Shown here in pieces: positions 51,068 through 59,476 of a stretch of DNA of 64,000 nt; positions within the stretch are counted from its first letter, which is position 1, and every line of letters begins with the position of its first letter. The notes beneath the pieces are model-generated. The model saw only the letters and a program-made list of their open reading frames with translations. It was not told where the DNA came from and made no database searches. The stretch is from Roseivirga sp. (GTDB taxonomy: Bacteria; Bacteroidota; Bacteroidia; Cytophagales; Cyclobacteriaceae): positions 1-64,000 of the forward strand of contig JAAWWF010000044.1 in the NCBI GenBank assembly GCA_021404565.1, given 5' to 3'. A program made the translations under genes and the position numbers.

Positions 51068-51829
51068 ATGCATTCGAAAACCCGCTTTCAGCTGAGCATT
51101 GTCGTTCTTACCGTTGTTTTAATAGGAGCCCTGACCGGGGCTTTTATGAGTGGTATGTTTTTGTTCCTTGATGAGTTTAGTGTTTCACTCGTCCTGGTCA
51201 TGTTGATTTGCCTGGGACTTGCAAGCTGGTGCTTGTTTAAAATGATTCAATTGAATCGCACAGAGGTCAAATCAAGGATTGGCGATGCGGTTGATGATTA
51301 TCACGAGTTTATGGATAAATGGACGATAGAGTCGGTACAGTGGAAGGAGTTCCTCCGGGCTCGTTTAGACTTTGACAAAGGCGAATCGAAGGGTTATGGA
51401 TATGCACTCGGTGGCATGCTTACATTCCTTGTCGCGCTCATAGGTTTTGCTCGTTTGGAAATTCAGCTATTGATTCCTGTGCTGATAGGGATCTTCCTCC
51501 TTTTCTTTGCATTGGGCAAATGGGGAGCGCTGGTAAATGCCAGAAGTAAGTTCAAAAGGCAGTTAGCTTTTGATGAGGGTCAGGTGCATTTTGCTGAAAA
51601 ACTCGTTGTATTGAATGGGCAGCTCATCATGCTGGAAGATTTCGGTGTCAGCTTAAAAGCCTTTCAGGCAGAAGAGCGATTTGGAATGAAGGTGCTCTTA
51701 TTTAAAGTCGAGACAGGTTATGCCAACAGAAAATCACATTCGCAGTTTTTTATACCGGTGCCAGCAGGAAAAGAGGAGAGTGCAGAAAGGTTAGTCAATC
51801 ACTATTCAGCCCTTATGGCTGGATTGTAG
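51068..51829 (+). CDS. Four-helix membrane orphan protein
   Basis: A 253-residue protein with two membrane hairpins (about 10-30 and 38-60; then 115-133 and 137-155) around a cytoplasmic helix region (SRIGDAVDDYHEFMDKWTIES), and a C-terminal beta-rich domain (FAEKLVVLNGQLIMLEDFGVSLKAF, FGMKVLLFKVETGYANRKSHSQFFIPVP) that could be a PH-like or similar fold. No recognised family. Second of a coupled pair. Confidence 0.65.
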   Translation: MHSKTRFQLSIVVLTVVLIGALTGAFMSGMFLFLDEFSVSLVLVMLICLGLASWCLFKMIQLNRTEVKSRIGDAVDDYHEFMDKWTIESVQWKEFLRARLDFDKGESKGYGYALGGMLTFLVALIGFARLEIQLLIPVLIGIFLLFFALGKWGALVNARSKFKRQLAFDEGQVHFAEKLVVLNGQLIMLEDFGVSLKAFQAEERFGMKVLLFKVETGYANRKSHSQFFIPVPAGKEESAERLVNHYSALMAGL

Positions 51830-51946
51830 AGGGACGAAATATTTTCCAGATCAATCCAACCTATTATCATGCGGTCATGTCAATGAGTTAAGCCCCGCTA
51901 AACGTTTGCATAGAAAATGAGTCTTAGAATTAAAATGTCCGTCAGA

Positions 51947-51966
51947 ATTGTCGAATTTTGGACAAT
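51947..51966. promoter_or_regulatory. Inverted repeat upstream of the small acidic gene
   Basis: ATTGTC (51947-51952) and GACAAT (51961-51966) form a 6-base perfect inverted repeat around GAATTTTG. The same half-site, with longer spacer, occurs before the PKD giant at 31849. Downstream, AGGGTATT is repeated at 52012 and 52030 with an 18-base period. The whole 51830-52057 gap has no gene. Confidence 0.28.
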
Positions 51967-52057
51967 AAGGAAGGAGTGTCAATGTTTTTTAAACCAAAAT
52001 ACCTACTTGGTAGGGTATTTGTAAACGGGAGGGTATTCAATGCAACTTCAGCCCTTA

Positions 52058-52267
52058 ATGCGAAAGAGAATAAATATACTTTTTGTGGTGCTAGCCATCT
52101 CATCTGTGACCTACGGCATGGTCCTCAGGTATTCAGATAAATCCGATGAACTATTATCAGTGGGAGCAGAGTTGTCTCCTGAAGAAGAAGGACTACCTGA
52201 GGATGAATTCGTAAGGTTTTCTGATGATATTATTGATCTTGACGCACTCGTAGCTGAGCCCGATTGA
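52058..52267 (+). CDS. Small acidic membrane-anchored protein
   Basis: A 69-residue protein: basic start MRKRIN, one hydrophobic segment ILFVVLAISSVTYGMVL, then a strongly acidic tail (LSPEEEGLPEDEFVRFSDDIIDLDALVAEPD in outline, 14 acidic residues). Positive-inside topology puts the tail outside the cytoplasmic membrane. The ATG at 52058 is chosen over 52040 because it gives the basic start. Family unknown. It converges on the TonB-linked barrel gene with a 5-base gap. Confidence 0.55.
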   Translation: MRKRINILFVVLAISSVTYGMVLRYSDKSDELLSVGAELSPEEEGLPEDEFVRFSDDIIDLDALVAEPD

Positions 52268-52272
52268 TTCTC

Positions 52273-55179
52273 TCATTCATCTCCTCTTCCAAACCGCTTT
52301 CTCATTTCCTGCATGCGCTTCATTCTGTCGTCTGTCGGTAGTGCTTGATCAAGTCCGAAGCTTCGGATGTTGAAGGTGAAGGTCAGCATGAAATACTGCG
52401 TAAGTATCTGCGATTGTACATCCTCGATATAAGATCCGTTCACGGTTCTTGAAATGCTCTGATTTTCCTTAAGCAAATCGAATACGGTAAGCTTCAATTC
52501 TCCCTTTTGTTTGAAAAGCTTCTTGCCGATTTCCATGTTCCACAGGGCAAAATTCTGATTGAAGCCATCTGTCAAGCCGCTGTTATAAGTATGATTTACA
52601 GTAGATCTGAAGACGATGCCATCCGAGAAAATCCAGTTGAGCCTCAGTCTGGTGCCTTGTGAGAAATAGTCGGTGTTGCTGACGGTTTGGAGCGTATTGC
52701 TTACTGTATTGTAAGATGAGTTACTGGCCAGTGTAAAGTCAACTTTTTCGCTGATATTACTACTCAGTACCCAGCCGAGTCCCACTGTGGGGCTCGTAGA
52801 AAAATTCAGAGCATCGTTGATTAGCTCAGGAGTTCTTGTATAGTTGAAATTTGCGGTAAAATTCAGGTTCGATTTAATCGCTCCGAGTGGTACTCCGTAC
52901 GATACAAAGCTTCTTAGCGTGCGATAGCCTTCCAGGTTTACAGGCTGGGTCAATTGTGCCCCGGGCTGTAGTTGTACACCTCCTACATTGGCGTTACCGC
53001 GACCTGCAATGGTAGTGCTGTTACCAATATAGTTGTCTGAAAAAGATCCTCTTAGCATGGCAAAGAAGGTGGTGGATTTATCCACATTGGTGGACACAAA
53101 GCGGGCTATAGTGGTATGGGTAAAATTCTGGTCCAGATTGGGGTTACCTGCACTTACAAACAGCGGGTTGGAGTTGTCGATAACATCCTGTAGCTGGGTA
53201 ATAGAAGGGGCACTGGTGTTGGTGCGATAACTAATGCTCAGGTTCTTCGTACGTGAAAAACGGTAGCGATAGTTTACACTGGGAACGAAGTTTTCAAAGC
53301 TCCTTTTAATATCGTCCTGGAAAGGGAAAGTCTGGTCATTATCGAGTTGAGCAAATTGATAGGCGAGGTTGAGGTTGAAGTTTGCTTTTGTTCCCCTCAC
53401 ATTATAGCCTATTCCTGCCCTGTTGGTTTTGTAAATGCTCTCAAAAGTATTGCTGAGGGGTACATTCAAGTCCGTATAATCTCCCGTAGCTTCATTAAAA
53501 TCAAAAGTCTTTTTGTCGGAGTCAGTTTTTTGATAGCCCAGCCTGTAGCTTATGGCCAGCTGGCTTTTTTCTGTGATAGGCTCAGTATAGGTAAGGTTGG
53601 CTCCTATATTATAGCCAGGGTTGTCCAGGTCAGAGAATTGATCCAGATCTTCTGAAGTTTCCAAGCCATTTCTGAAGAACGAGTTTTCAGAATCCAAAAA
53701 ACTCTCCCCGGTATTTTGATTGTAAGCGGTACTCAGATTTAAAGAGAGCGTTCTGCCTCGTTTCTCAAACCTATGTCTCCAGAGAATGTTGTTGGATACA
53801 TTGTAGGCCAGCAATTCTGAAGAATTCAGTGTATTGGTAGTATTCAGGGTTTCACCATTATTTAAGGTAGCCCCAGTGATCAATGAAGATCCGTCATTTT
53901 CCTGTAGGGTAAGTCGCGGCCTGATTTGAATAGAATTCCTTTCGTTAATGGTGTATTCTATTCTGGCGCTGAACCTGTGATTGGTATTGGTGCTGGGTAC
54001 GTTGCTGTCTTCCTGATAGGTCTGTCCTTCGCTTCCCGGCAGTACAAACTGCCTGAATATTGATTCGTTGGCTTGATTTTGGGCGGTGTTGAAGAAGTAG
54101 CTAGCCTGGATATCGAGCTTGTCGTTGGGTTTGATACTGTAATTCAGCCCAAAAGCTTTCGTTTCTGAGATGCCTCCCTGCTGGCCAACCAGAAAGTCGC
54201 TGGTATTGCCACCATTGCCAAAACGGCCGCCACCACCTCCGCCTCTGGTGAAGCCTCCGCCTCCGGCACGACCCCCACCTCCCCCTCTGGCACCACCGCG
54301 ACCCCTGCGTCCACCGCCACTGGTCACACCCAGCAGGTCGCTGGTAGAGAAATTCTGAATATTGATGTTGTTCATTTGCCCAATAATAGAAAGGCGTGTT
54401 TTCTCCCTAAACAGGTTGACGCTTCCTCCGGTATTATAAGTGTTGTCACTACCGGCACCCGCATACACCTTGCCGAAGGTACCGTTGCGCATGCTGGCTT
54501 TTGTGATGATGTTCAGCGTCTTGGTCGTTTCTCCATCGTTAAATCCGGTGAACTGAGCCTGGTCACTGGCTTCATCATAAACCTGAATTTTCTCAATTAT
54601 TTCGGCAGGCAGATTGGTCAGCGCTGCACTCGGGTCCTGGCCAAAGAATTCCCGGCCATCGACCAAAACTTTGGTGACGTTTTCTCCCTGGGCCTGTACT
54701 TGGCCGTTTTGAATCACTACGCCAGGCATTTTCTCCAATAAATCCTGGGCGGTTGCATCCGGGTTTACCTTATAGGCAATAGCATTCATCTCTACTGTAT
54801 CTCCGTTCTGCACCACTCTTTGGTTAATGCCTTCCACCGTTACTCCTGCTAGTGCCTTGGCATCTACCGAGAGGTTGATATTGCCAAAATCAACAGTTTT
54901 GTCCTTTACTTCGAAAGTCTTTTTATAAGTAGTGTAGCCTACAAATGAAATTGATAGTTCATAGTTGCCATTCAAAACTCCGGTGAGCCTGAAGGCACCC
55001 TTTTGGTCGGTGGCTTTCACCTTAACGGTAGAATCAGCCTGGTTTTTAAGTACTACCGTGGCTGCAAAAAGAGGCACCTGATCTGTACTGTCGGCTACCG
55101 CCCCTTTGACGACCCAGAATTGCGCACTAAGCCCTTGTGAGGCAAGGATTAAGCACAGCACTACTATTATTTTTTTCAT
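52273..55179 (-). CDS. TonB-linked outer-membrane beta-barrel protein
   Basis: A 968-residue outer-membrane protein. After the signal peptide (KIIVVLCLILASQGLSAQ) comes a carboxypeptidase-regulatory-like domain (about 22-105, WVVKGAVADSTDQVPLFAATV), a TonB plug (about 110-215, with LLEKMPGVVIQNGQVQAQGENVTKVLVDGREFF) and a barrel of the OMP_b-brl_3 type. A Gly/Arg-rich run (nucleotides about 54204-54328) interrupts the barrel start, an outer loop by position. The ATG at 55179 is chosen for its signal peptide. Substrate unknown; this subgroup lacks SusD partners, and none is adjacent. Confidence 0.9.
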   Translation of the reverse strand: MKKIIVVLCLILASQGLSAQFWVVKGAVADSTDQVPLFAATVVLKNQADSTVKVKATDQKGAFRLTGVLNGNYELSISFVGYTTYKKTFEVKDKTVDFGNINLSVDAKALAGVTVEGINQRVVQNGDTVEMNAIAYKVNPDATAQDLLEKMPGVVIQNGQVQAQGENVTKVLVDGREFFGQDPSAALTNLPAEIIEKIQVYDEASDQAQFTGFNDGETTKTLNIITKASMRNGTFGKVYAGAGSDNTYNTGGSVNLFREKTRLSIIGQMNNINIQNFSTSDLLGVTSGGGRRGRGGARGGGGGRAGGGGFTRGGGGGGRFGNGGNTSDFLVGQQGGISETKAFGLNYSIKPNDKLDIQASYFFNTAQNQANESIFRQFVLPGSEGQTYQEDSNVPSTNTNHRFSARIEYTINERNSIQIRPRLTLQENDGSSLITGATLNNGETLNTTNTLNSSELLAYNVSNNILWRHRFEKRGRTLSLNLSTAYNQNTGESFLDSENSFFRNGLETSEDLDQFSDLDNPGYNIGANLTYTEPITEKSQLAISYRLGYQKTDSDKKTFDFNEATGDYTDLNVPLSNTFESIYKTNRAGIGYNVRGTKANFNLNLAYQFAQLDNDQTFPFQDDIKRSFENFVPSVNYRYRFSRTKNLSISYRTNTSAPSITQLQDVIDNSNPLFVSAGNPNLDQNFTHTTIARFVSTNVDKSTTFFAMLRGSFSDNYIGNSTTIAGRGNANVGGVQLQPGAQLTQPVNLEGYRTLRSFVSYGVPLGAIKSNLNFTANFNYTRTPELINDALNFSTSPTVGLGWVLSSNISEKVDFTLASNSSYNTVSNTLQTVSNTDYFSQGTRLRLNWIFSDGIVFRSTVNHTYNSGLTDGFNQNFALWNMEIGKKLFKQKGELKLTVFDLLKENQSISRTVNGSYIEDVQSQILTQYFMLTFTFNIRSFGLDQALPTDDRMKRMQEMRKRFGRGDE

Positions 55180-55254
55180 CCTAATGACTTTACATCGTTT
55201 TAGACTCGGCATGGGTTCAAAGGTTTATTGTTTCTGATAAAGAACTAATAATTA

Positions 55255-55284
55255 TTGTTTATCGATAAATATATGTTACCTTTC
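55255..55284 (+). promoter_or_regulatory. Promoter for the CPBP operon, overlapping a palindrome
   Basis: TTG (55255-55257), 19 bases, then TACCTTTC (55277-55284), one mismatch from TAnnTTTG. The spacer contains TTTATCGATAAA (55258-55269), a perfect 12-base palindrome that could bind a regulator, for instance the XRE protein encoded three genes on. The leader before the TTG start at 55303 would be about 13 bases. Confidence 0.42.
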
Positions 55285-55302
55285 GAGAAATAAGTAAGCA
55301 AT

Positions 55303-56148
55303 TTGAAAACCTCTGTAACTAGAAATAGGGAAGTGTATTTGACCCTGGCGATCAGCCTGGGTTTTGTGGCGTTGCTTGCTTTTGGGAGATTATGGGGCTG
55401 GTTACTTGAAGAACAAATTCTGAGAGAAAATGAACGTGATCTGATCAGTGGTATTCTTACGCGATTGCCTATACTGGTCATGGCTTTATATTTCCTGAAA
55501 AAGTCAGGCTTTCAGCGATTTGCAGGTATTGGCTATTGGGGAAATATACAGCAGGTTCAGGCGGTGCTGATTCCCGCGGTCATCATCTCTATGGGATTTT
55601 TGGGTAGCCTGCAGGTATATATGGACGCAGGTGCTTGGCTACTGAGCCTCTTTATAGTCAATACACTACTTGTAGCTCTGATAGAAGAGCTTACTTTTCG
55701 CGGGTTGATACTACCGCTCATTATGAAGGGCAGGAGGCGGAAAAAATCAGTGCTGTTTGTTAGTGTATGTTTGGCCTCAGGTATCTTTGGACTATTACAC
55801 TATGTCAACCTTTTCAAAGAGCCTGATAACTTTTGGGGAATAACCTCGCAGGTACTTTTTGCCTTCTCCATTGGCGTGTTTTTGGGAGGACTGTTACTCA
55901 GAACCAGACACATACTGTTTCCTGTCTTTATTCATTTCTTCGTCAATTTTTCATTTGGCAATGGTAAACTTAAAGAACAGGTAGAGGAGGTGGTTGATAC
56001 GGAGTCGGCTGCAAATGAATTGGACCTGGGTAGCCTGATTACCTTGGCCTTTTTTGCTTTTATGATCGTAGGAGCCTGGTATATGATCAGGAAGGTGGAC
56101 AGGGCCTATGTATTAGACACTTTGGGTATAACGGATAACAAATTATGA
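55303..56148 (+). CDS. CPBP-family intramembrane metalloprotease
   Basis: A 281-residue polytopic protein (about seven helices) of the CAAX-protease/bacteriocin-processing family. Motif 1 is EELTFRGLILP (EExxxR, about 127-132), motif 2 ASGIFGLLHYVNLF (FxxxH) and motif 3 LFPVFIHFFVNF (HxxxN), all intact, so it should be active in membrane proteolysis. The start is TTG at 55303 (KTSVTRNREVYLT); no ATG precedes the first helix. Its stop overlaps the DUF2975 start (ATGA). Confidence 0.9.
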   Translation: MKTSVTRNREVYLTLAISLGFVALLAFGRLWGWLLEEQILRENERDLISGILTRLPILVMALYFLKKSGFQRFAGIGYWGNIQQVQAVLIPAVIISMGFLGSLQVYMDAGAWLLSLFIVNTLLVALIEELTFRGLILPLIMKGRRRKKSVLFVSVCLASGIFGLLHYVNLFKEPDNFWGITSQVLFAFSIGVFLGGLLLRTRHILFPVFIHFFVNFSFGNGKLKEQVEEVVDTESAANELDLGSLITLAFFAFMIVGAWYMIRKVDRAYVLDTLGITDNKL

Positions 56149-56783
56149 ATTGGAATAAAATATTGATTGTCTATTCAAAATGGGTGCTGATACTGTCGCG
56201 ATTCATTTTGCTTTTCGTTGTGGTATATCATTTTGCATTTGGGCCGGGGTTTGATTACCCAAATAGTCTGGAGATCAAATTGGATGTGTCTGAGGGAACG
56301 TTTGAGCCGTTGAAAGAGGTATTATCCATTAAACCTGAATTTTCCGACAAGGTGGAGTCGGTGGAATCATTAGGTGGCAGCAGGCTGATCAATGCAAAAA
56401 TGCACGAAGGTGTTTTTACAGGAGTAGGCATTCATACGCTGATTTTAGTGGCCGGAGTTTTTGCTTTTTTACAACTGCTGCTTCAGATTGTGAAATCTGC
56501 TGAAAGGAAAGAGTTCTTCAGCAGTAAAAACGTCAGAAGAATCAGACTCATAGGCTTTGGTTTGGCAGGATGGGCTATAGTAGATTACGTTTTCACCTGG
56601 TACCGCACTTATATTGCAGATAAGTACCTGGACTCGGTTTACCTTGAAAACACCAGAATCAGTATTCCCTTTGTGCCTGATCTATTTGGCAATACGTTTG
56701 TTATCGGCTTGATTGTGCTTATTATGGCACAGGCTTTTGACCATGGTTTGAAACTGGAAAAAGAGCAGGAACTTACCATTTGA
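56145..56783 (+). CDS. DUF2975 membrane protein
   Basis: A 212-residue protein with four membrane helices (about 12-32, 95-117, 132-152, 180-198) in the DUF2975 pattern: HTLILVAGVFAFLQLLLQI, FFSSKNVRRIRLIGFGLAGWAIVDYV and the last helix LFGNTFVIGLIVLIMAQAFDHGLKLEKEQELTI. DUF2975 genes are nearly always followed by a small XRE regulator, as here (next start one base after the stop), and are thought to modulate it. Function is not established. Confidence 0.88.
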   Translation: MNWNKILIVYSKWVLILSRFILLFVVVYHFAFGPGFDYPNSLEIKLDVSEGTFEPLKEVLSIKPEFSDKVESVESLGGSRLINAKMHEGVFTGVGIHTLILVAGVFAFLQLLLQIVKSAERKEFFSSKNVRRIRLIGFGLAGWAIVDYVFTWYRTYIADKYLDSVYLENTRISIPFVPDLFGNTFVIGLIVLIMAQAFDHGLKLEKEQELTI

Positions 56784-56784
56784 T

Positions 56785-57000
56785 ATGGCAATAATTGTGA
56801 ACCTTGATGTAATGCTGGCCAGGCGTAAAATGCAGTCGAAAGAGCTGGCAGAAAAGGTGGGAATTACCATGGCCAATTTGTCGATTTTGAAAACGGGCAA
56901 GGCAAAGGCCATCAGGTTTAGTACACTTAATGCCATTTGTACTGCCCTCGACTGCCAACCCGCAGATATATTGGAGTTTCGACCGGATGATGAGCTTTAG
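56785..57000 (+). CDS. Small XRE-type regulator (YozG-like)
   Basis: A 71-residue helix-turn-helix protein: MAIIVNLDVMLARRKMQSKELAEKVGITMANLSILKTGKAKAIRFSTLNAICTALDCQPADILEF in outline, the compact Cro/CI fold used by the YozG group. It is paired with DUF2975 directly upstream. Self-regulation of the CPBP-DUF2975-XRE operon through the palindrome at 55258-55269 is a testable inference. Confidence 0.92.
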   Translation: MAIIVNLDVMLARRKMQSKELAEKVGITMANLSILKTGKAKAIRFSTLNAICTALDCQPADILEFRPDDEL

Positions 57001-57019
57001 AGGTCTGGCGGGCAAACTG

Positions 57020-57048
57020 TTGAATGGTAATAAAACTTTGTAAATTTG
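57020..57048 (+). promoter_or_regulatory. Promoter for the DUF4870 gene
   Basis: TTG (57020-57022), 18 bases, then TAAATTTG (57041-57048), a perfect match in both boxes. The expected start of transcription (about 57053-57056) falls on the ATG at 57055, so the transcript is probably leaderless or nearly so. Confidence 0.52.
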
Positions 57049-57054
57049 ACTATT

Positions 57055-57393
57055 ATGACGGCTAAAGAAAGACCCTGGGTGTTAGGTGCCCATATTGGTA
57101 CATTGTTAGGATATGCTATTGCGTTTGGTAGCTTTTTGGTTCCCCTGTTTATATGGCTCTCCAAAAGAGATGAGTCAGAAATGATCGCCCGGCATGCCAA
57201 AGCTTCACTGAACTTTCAGCTTTCTATGCTACTATATGGGGTAATTGCGGGCATTATGGTTCTTTTCCTAATAGGTATTCCTATACTGATCGTTATCGCC
57301 ATCACGAATGTGGTTTGTGTTATTCTGGCTACCATAGAGGCCGATAAAGGAGGGCTGTACAAATACCCTGTGACTATTGAGTTTATCAAGTAA
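57055..57393 (+). CDS. DUF4870 membrane protein
   Basis: A 112-residue protein with three membrane helices (about 12-35, 55-75, 78-98): AHIGTLLGYAIAFGSFLVPLFIWLSKRDESEMIARHAKASLNFQLS is the DUF4870 signature, and it ends VTIEFIK. The ATG at 57055 is chosen over TTG 57046, which lies inside the promoter. These small proteins, often beside signalling genes, have no known activity. Not part of the upstream operon, since a separate promoter is present. Confidence 0.87.
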   Translation: MTAKERPWVLGAHIGTLLGYAIAFGSFLVPLFIWLSKRDESEMIARHAKASLNFQLSMLLYGVIAGIMVLFLIGIPILIVIAITNVVCVILATIEADKGGLYKYPVTIEFIK

Positions 57394-57455
57394 AACCGAT
57401 CTTTGTGAATGAATGGTCAGATTGAGACCAATAAACTGTCATCCCAATATTTTCA

Positions 57456-58421
57456 ATGAATATACGTCCGAGAAGAAATAGAAAATCTGCTGCGATCAGA
57501 GCCCTTGTAGAGGAAACAAAAGTGACTACTGACGACCTCATTTTCCCCTTGTTTTTACTGGAAGAAAGGGACGCAAAGATTGAGGTAGAATCTATGCCAG
57601 GCATTTTCAGATTGGGACTTGATCACATGCTTAGAGAGATAGAAGCTTGTGCCAACCTGGGCATCACCACCTTTGATGTTTTTCCGGTAGTGGCAGAACA
57701 CTACAAGGATAAGATGGGCACACGAAGCTATGACCCGGAGTTCTTTTATCTGAAGGCTCTTGAGGAGGTCAAAACGAGATTTCCTGAGGTGGCGATCATG
57801 ACGGATGTTGCCATGGATCCATATAGTTCAGATGGACATGACGGCATTGTTGAGAATGGTGAGATTCTGAACGATGAGACCCTTGAGGTATTGGGAAAGA
57901 TGGCTCTCGCGCAGGCTGCTACAGGTATCGATATTATAGGTCCTTCAGATATGATGGATGGCCGTGTAGGCTATATCCGCAATGTGCTGGATGAAAACGG
58001 ATATAAGAATGTGTCCATCATGTCGTATACTGCCAAGTACGCCAGTGCTTTTTACGGGCCTTTTCGTGATGCACTGGACTCAGCGCCTAAATCAGGAGAT
58101 AAAAAGAGTTACCAAATGAATCCTGCCAATCAAAGAGAGGCACTTATTGAGGCCGACCTGGATGTGGAAGAGGGAGCTGATTTTCTGATGGTGAAACCTG
58201 CGTTGGCTTACCTTGATGTGATCAAGCTGCTGAAGGATAATTATTCACAGCCCATTACGGCTTACAATGTAAGTGGAGAGTATGCTATGCTGAAAGCTGC
58301 GGGTGAGCGTGGCTGGTTGGACTATGACAGGGTGATGGCAGAGACATTGCTTAGTATTAAAAGGGCAGGGGCAGATGCTATTCTGACGTATCATGCCAAA
58401 GAATTTGCTCAACTGCTCTGA
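57456..58421 (+). CDS. hemB: Porphobilinogen synthase (ALA dehydratase)
   Basis: A 321-residue enzyme joining two 5-aminolevulinates into porphobilinogen in heme synthesis. Both active lysines are present: K194 (YTAKYAS) and K247 (MVKPAL). The metal segment reads DVAMDPYSSDGHDG, with Asp where zinc-type enzymes have the cysteine triad, so this is the magnesium-type form. Its 3' end overlaps the convergent amine-oxidase gene by 13 bases. Confidence 0.97.
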   Translation: MNIRPRRNRKSAAIRALVEETKVTTDDLIFPLFLLEERDAKIEVESMPGIFRLGLDHMLREIEACANLGITTFDVFPVVAEHYKDKMGTRSYDPEFFYLKALEEVKTRFPEVAIMTDVAMDPYSSDGHDGIVENGEILNDETLEVLGKMALAQAATGIDIIGPSDMMDGRVGYIRNVLDENGYKNVSIMSYTAKYASAFYGPFRDALDSAPKSGDKKSYQMNPANQREALIEADLDVEEGADFLMVKPALAYLDVIKLLKDNYSQPITAYNVSGEYAMLKAAGERGWLDYDRVMAETLLSIKRAGADAILTYHAKEFAQLL

Positions 58422-59473
58422 GTAGTTTTTAGCAATCTTTCAACCTGTTGGGCAGCTTTCGTACCAGCATAAACGGCCCCTTCCATATAACCACCATATA
58501 CAGGAGAGCTTTCTGTACCAGCTATCAATAGTTTCTGATTCATCAGTGGTTGGTTTAGCTCCGGGTGTCCGTTATTCTGATGGGGCATGAGTGGGGTCAC
58601 ACTTTTTACGGAGGTATATTCTTCATCAATCCAAACCCGGTCCTGATAGCCAATGTAATCTGCCGCTTCAGGTCCAAAGAGTTTTACTACCTGTGCTTTT
58701 ACAAGTTGCTCGCGCTCTGATCGTGTTAGTTCACTTAGGTCGGTTCTGAGAAAGCCCTTAAGGCTGAAGAAGGTCTCCTCGGCATTGGAGTGGTCATGTA
58801 TTTCTTCTATCACACCGGTCTGTGCAAAACCCATTCCTGAAAAGCCATTTTCTTTCCAGAAGGGGCGCGTATAGGAAAGAGCAAACTTGATAGATTCCCC
58901 CATCCAGGTATGTGTCTCTGACATAAGCTTTTGTGTAGCCGCTGGCAGGGCTGGTTCGAATGTAATGACATTTGCCATTAGCTGCGGTGGTATGGTGCTG
59001 ATGATCAGCGAGGCCTGGTATTCTTGGTTGCCTTTGTCTTTGATCAGTAGCACTCCACCCTTATCATGAATGCTTTCAATGCTCGTATTAAGCTGTATTT
59101 GTTTCGGGTCAAGTTCTGAGACTAATCTGTTGATCAGACTTGTTGTTCCTCCTTTGATTCGATAGCTGGGTGCTTGTCCTGCCGGCATTTCCATGTATTG
59201 TGCAGGTGCCTGAGGGTGGAGGTCATAGCTGATTTTTCCTTTTGTGAATTGCTCAAAGTTTTCTACTTCTAATTCAGTAAGGAATTGCCGCAGGTGAATA
59301 TGTTGACTGCCAAACCATGTGGCTCCCATTTCAATGGGGCCGGAAAGGGTATGAATTCTTCCTCCGATTCTGTCTCTCGCCTCGACTACCCTGAATGGAA
59401 TTTCCGATTTTTTTAGCCGATAGGCAGCAGTGAGGCCAGCCAGCCCTGCACCTATAATGATCACCTCAGTCAT
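58409..59473 (-). CDS. Flavin amine oxidase-type oxidoreductase
   Basis: A 354-residue FAD enzyme of the monoamine oxidase/polyamine oxidase superfamily. The dinucleotide fold VIIGAGLAGLTAAYRL (about 4-20), the second FAD motif RIGGRIHTL (about 38-46), and the closing IAGTESSPVYGGYMEGAVYAGTKAA are present. No signal peptide. The substrate could be an amine or a carotenoid-like hydride donor; sequence does not say. It begins 3 bases after the hydrolase stop, so the two are co-transcribed. Confidence 0.88.
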   Translation of the reverse strand: MTEVIIIGAGLAGLTAAYRLKKSEIPFRVVEARDRIGGRIHTLSGPIEMGATWFGSQHIHLRQFLTELEVENFEQFTKGKISYDLHPQAPAQYMEMPAGQAPSYRIKGGTTSLINRLVSELDPKQIQLNTSIESIHDKGGVLLIKDKGNQEYQASLIISTIPPQLMANVITFEPALPAATQKLMSETHTWMGESIKFALSYTRPFWKENGFSGMGFAQTGVIEEIHDHSNAEETFFSLKGFLRTDLSELTRSEREQLVKAQVVKLFGPEAADYIGYQDRVWIDEEYTSVKSVTPLMPHQNNGHPELNQPLMNQKLLIAGTESSPVYGGYMEGAVYAGTKAAQQVERLLKTTQSS

Positions 59474-59476
59474 GTA

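Noticed and set aside
51958-52140. Plus-strand 60-codon frame overlapping the small acidic gene
   Set aside because: It begins with a non-ATG codon, overlaps the better candidate in another frame, and lacks a coherent hydrophobic or globular pattern.
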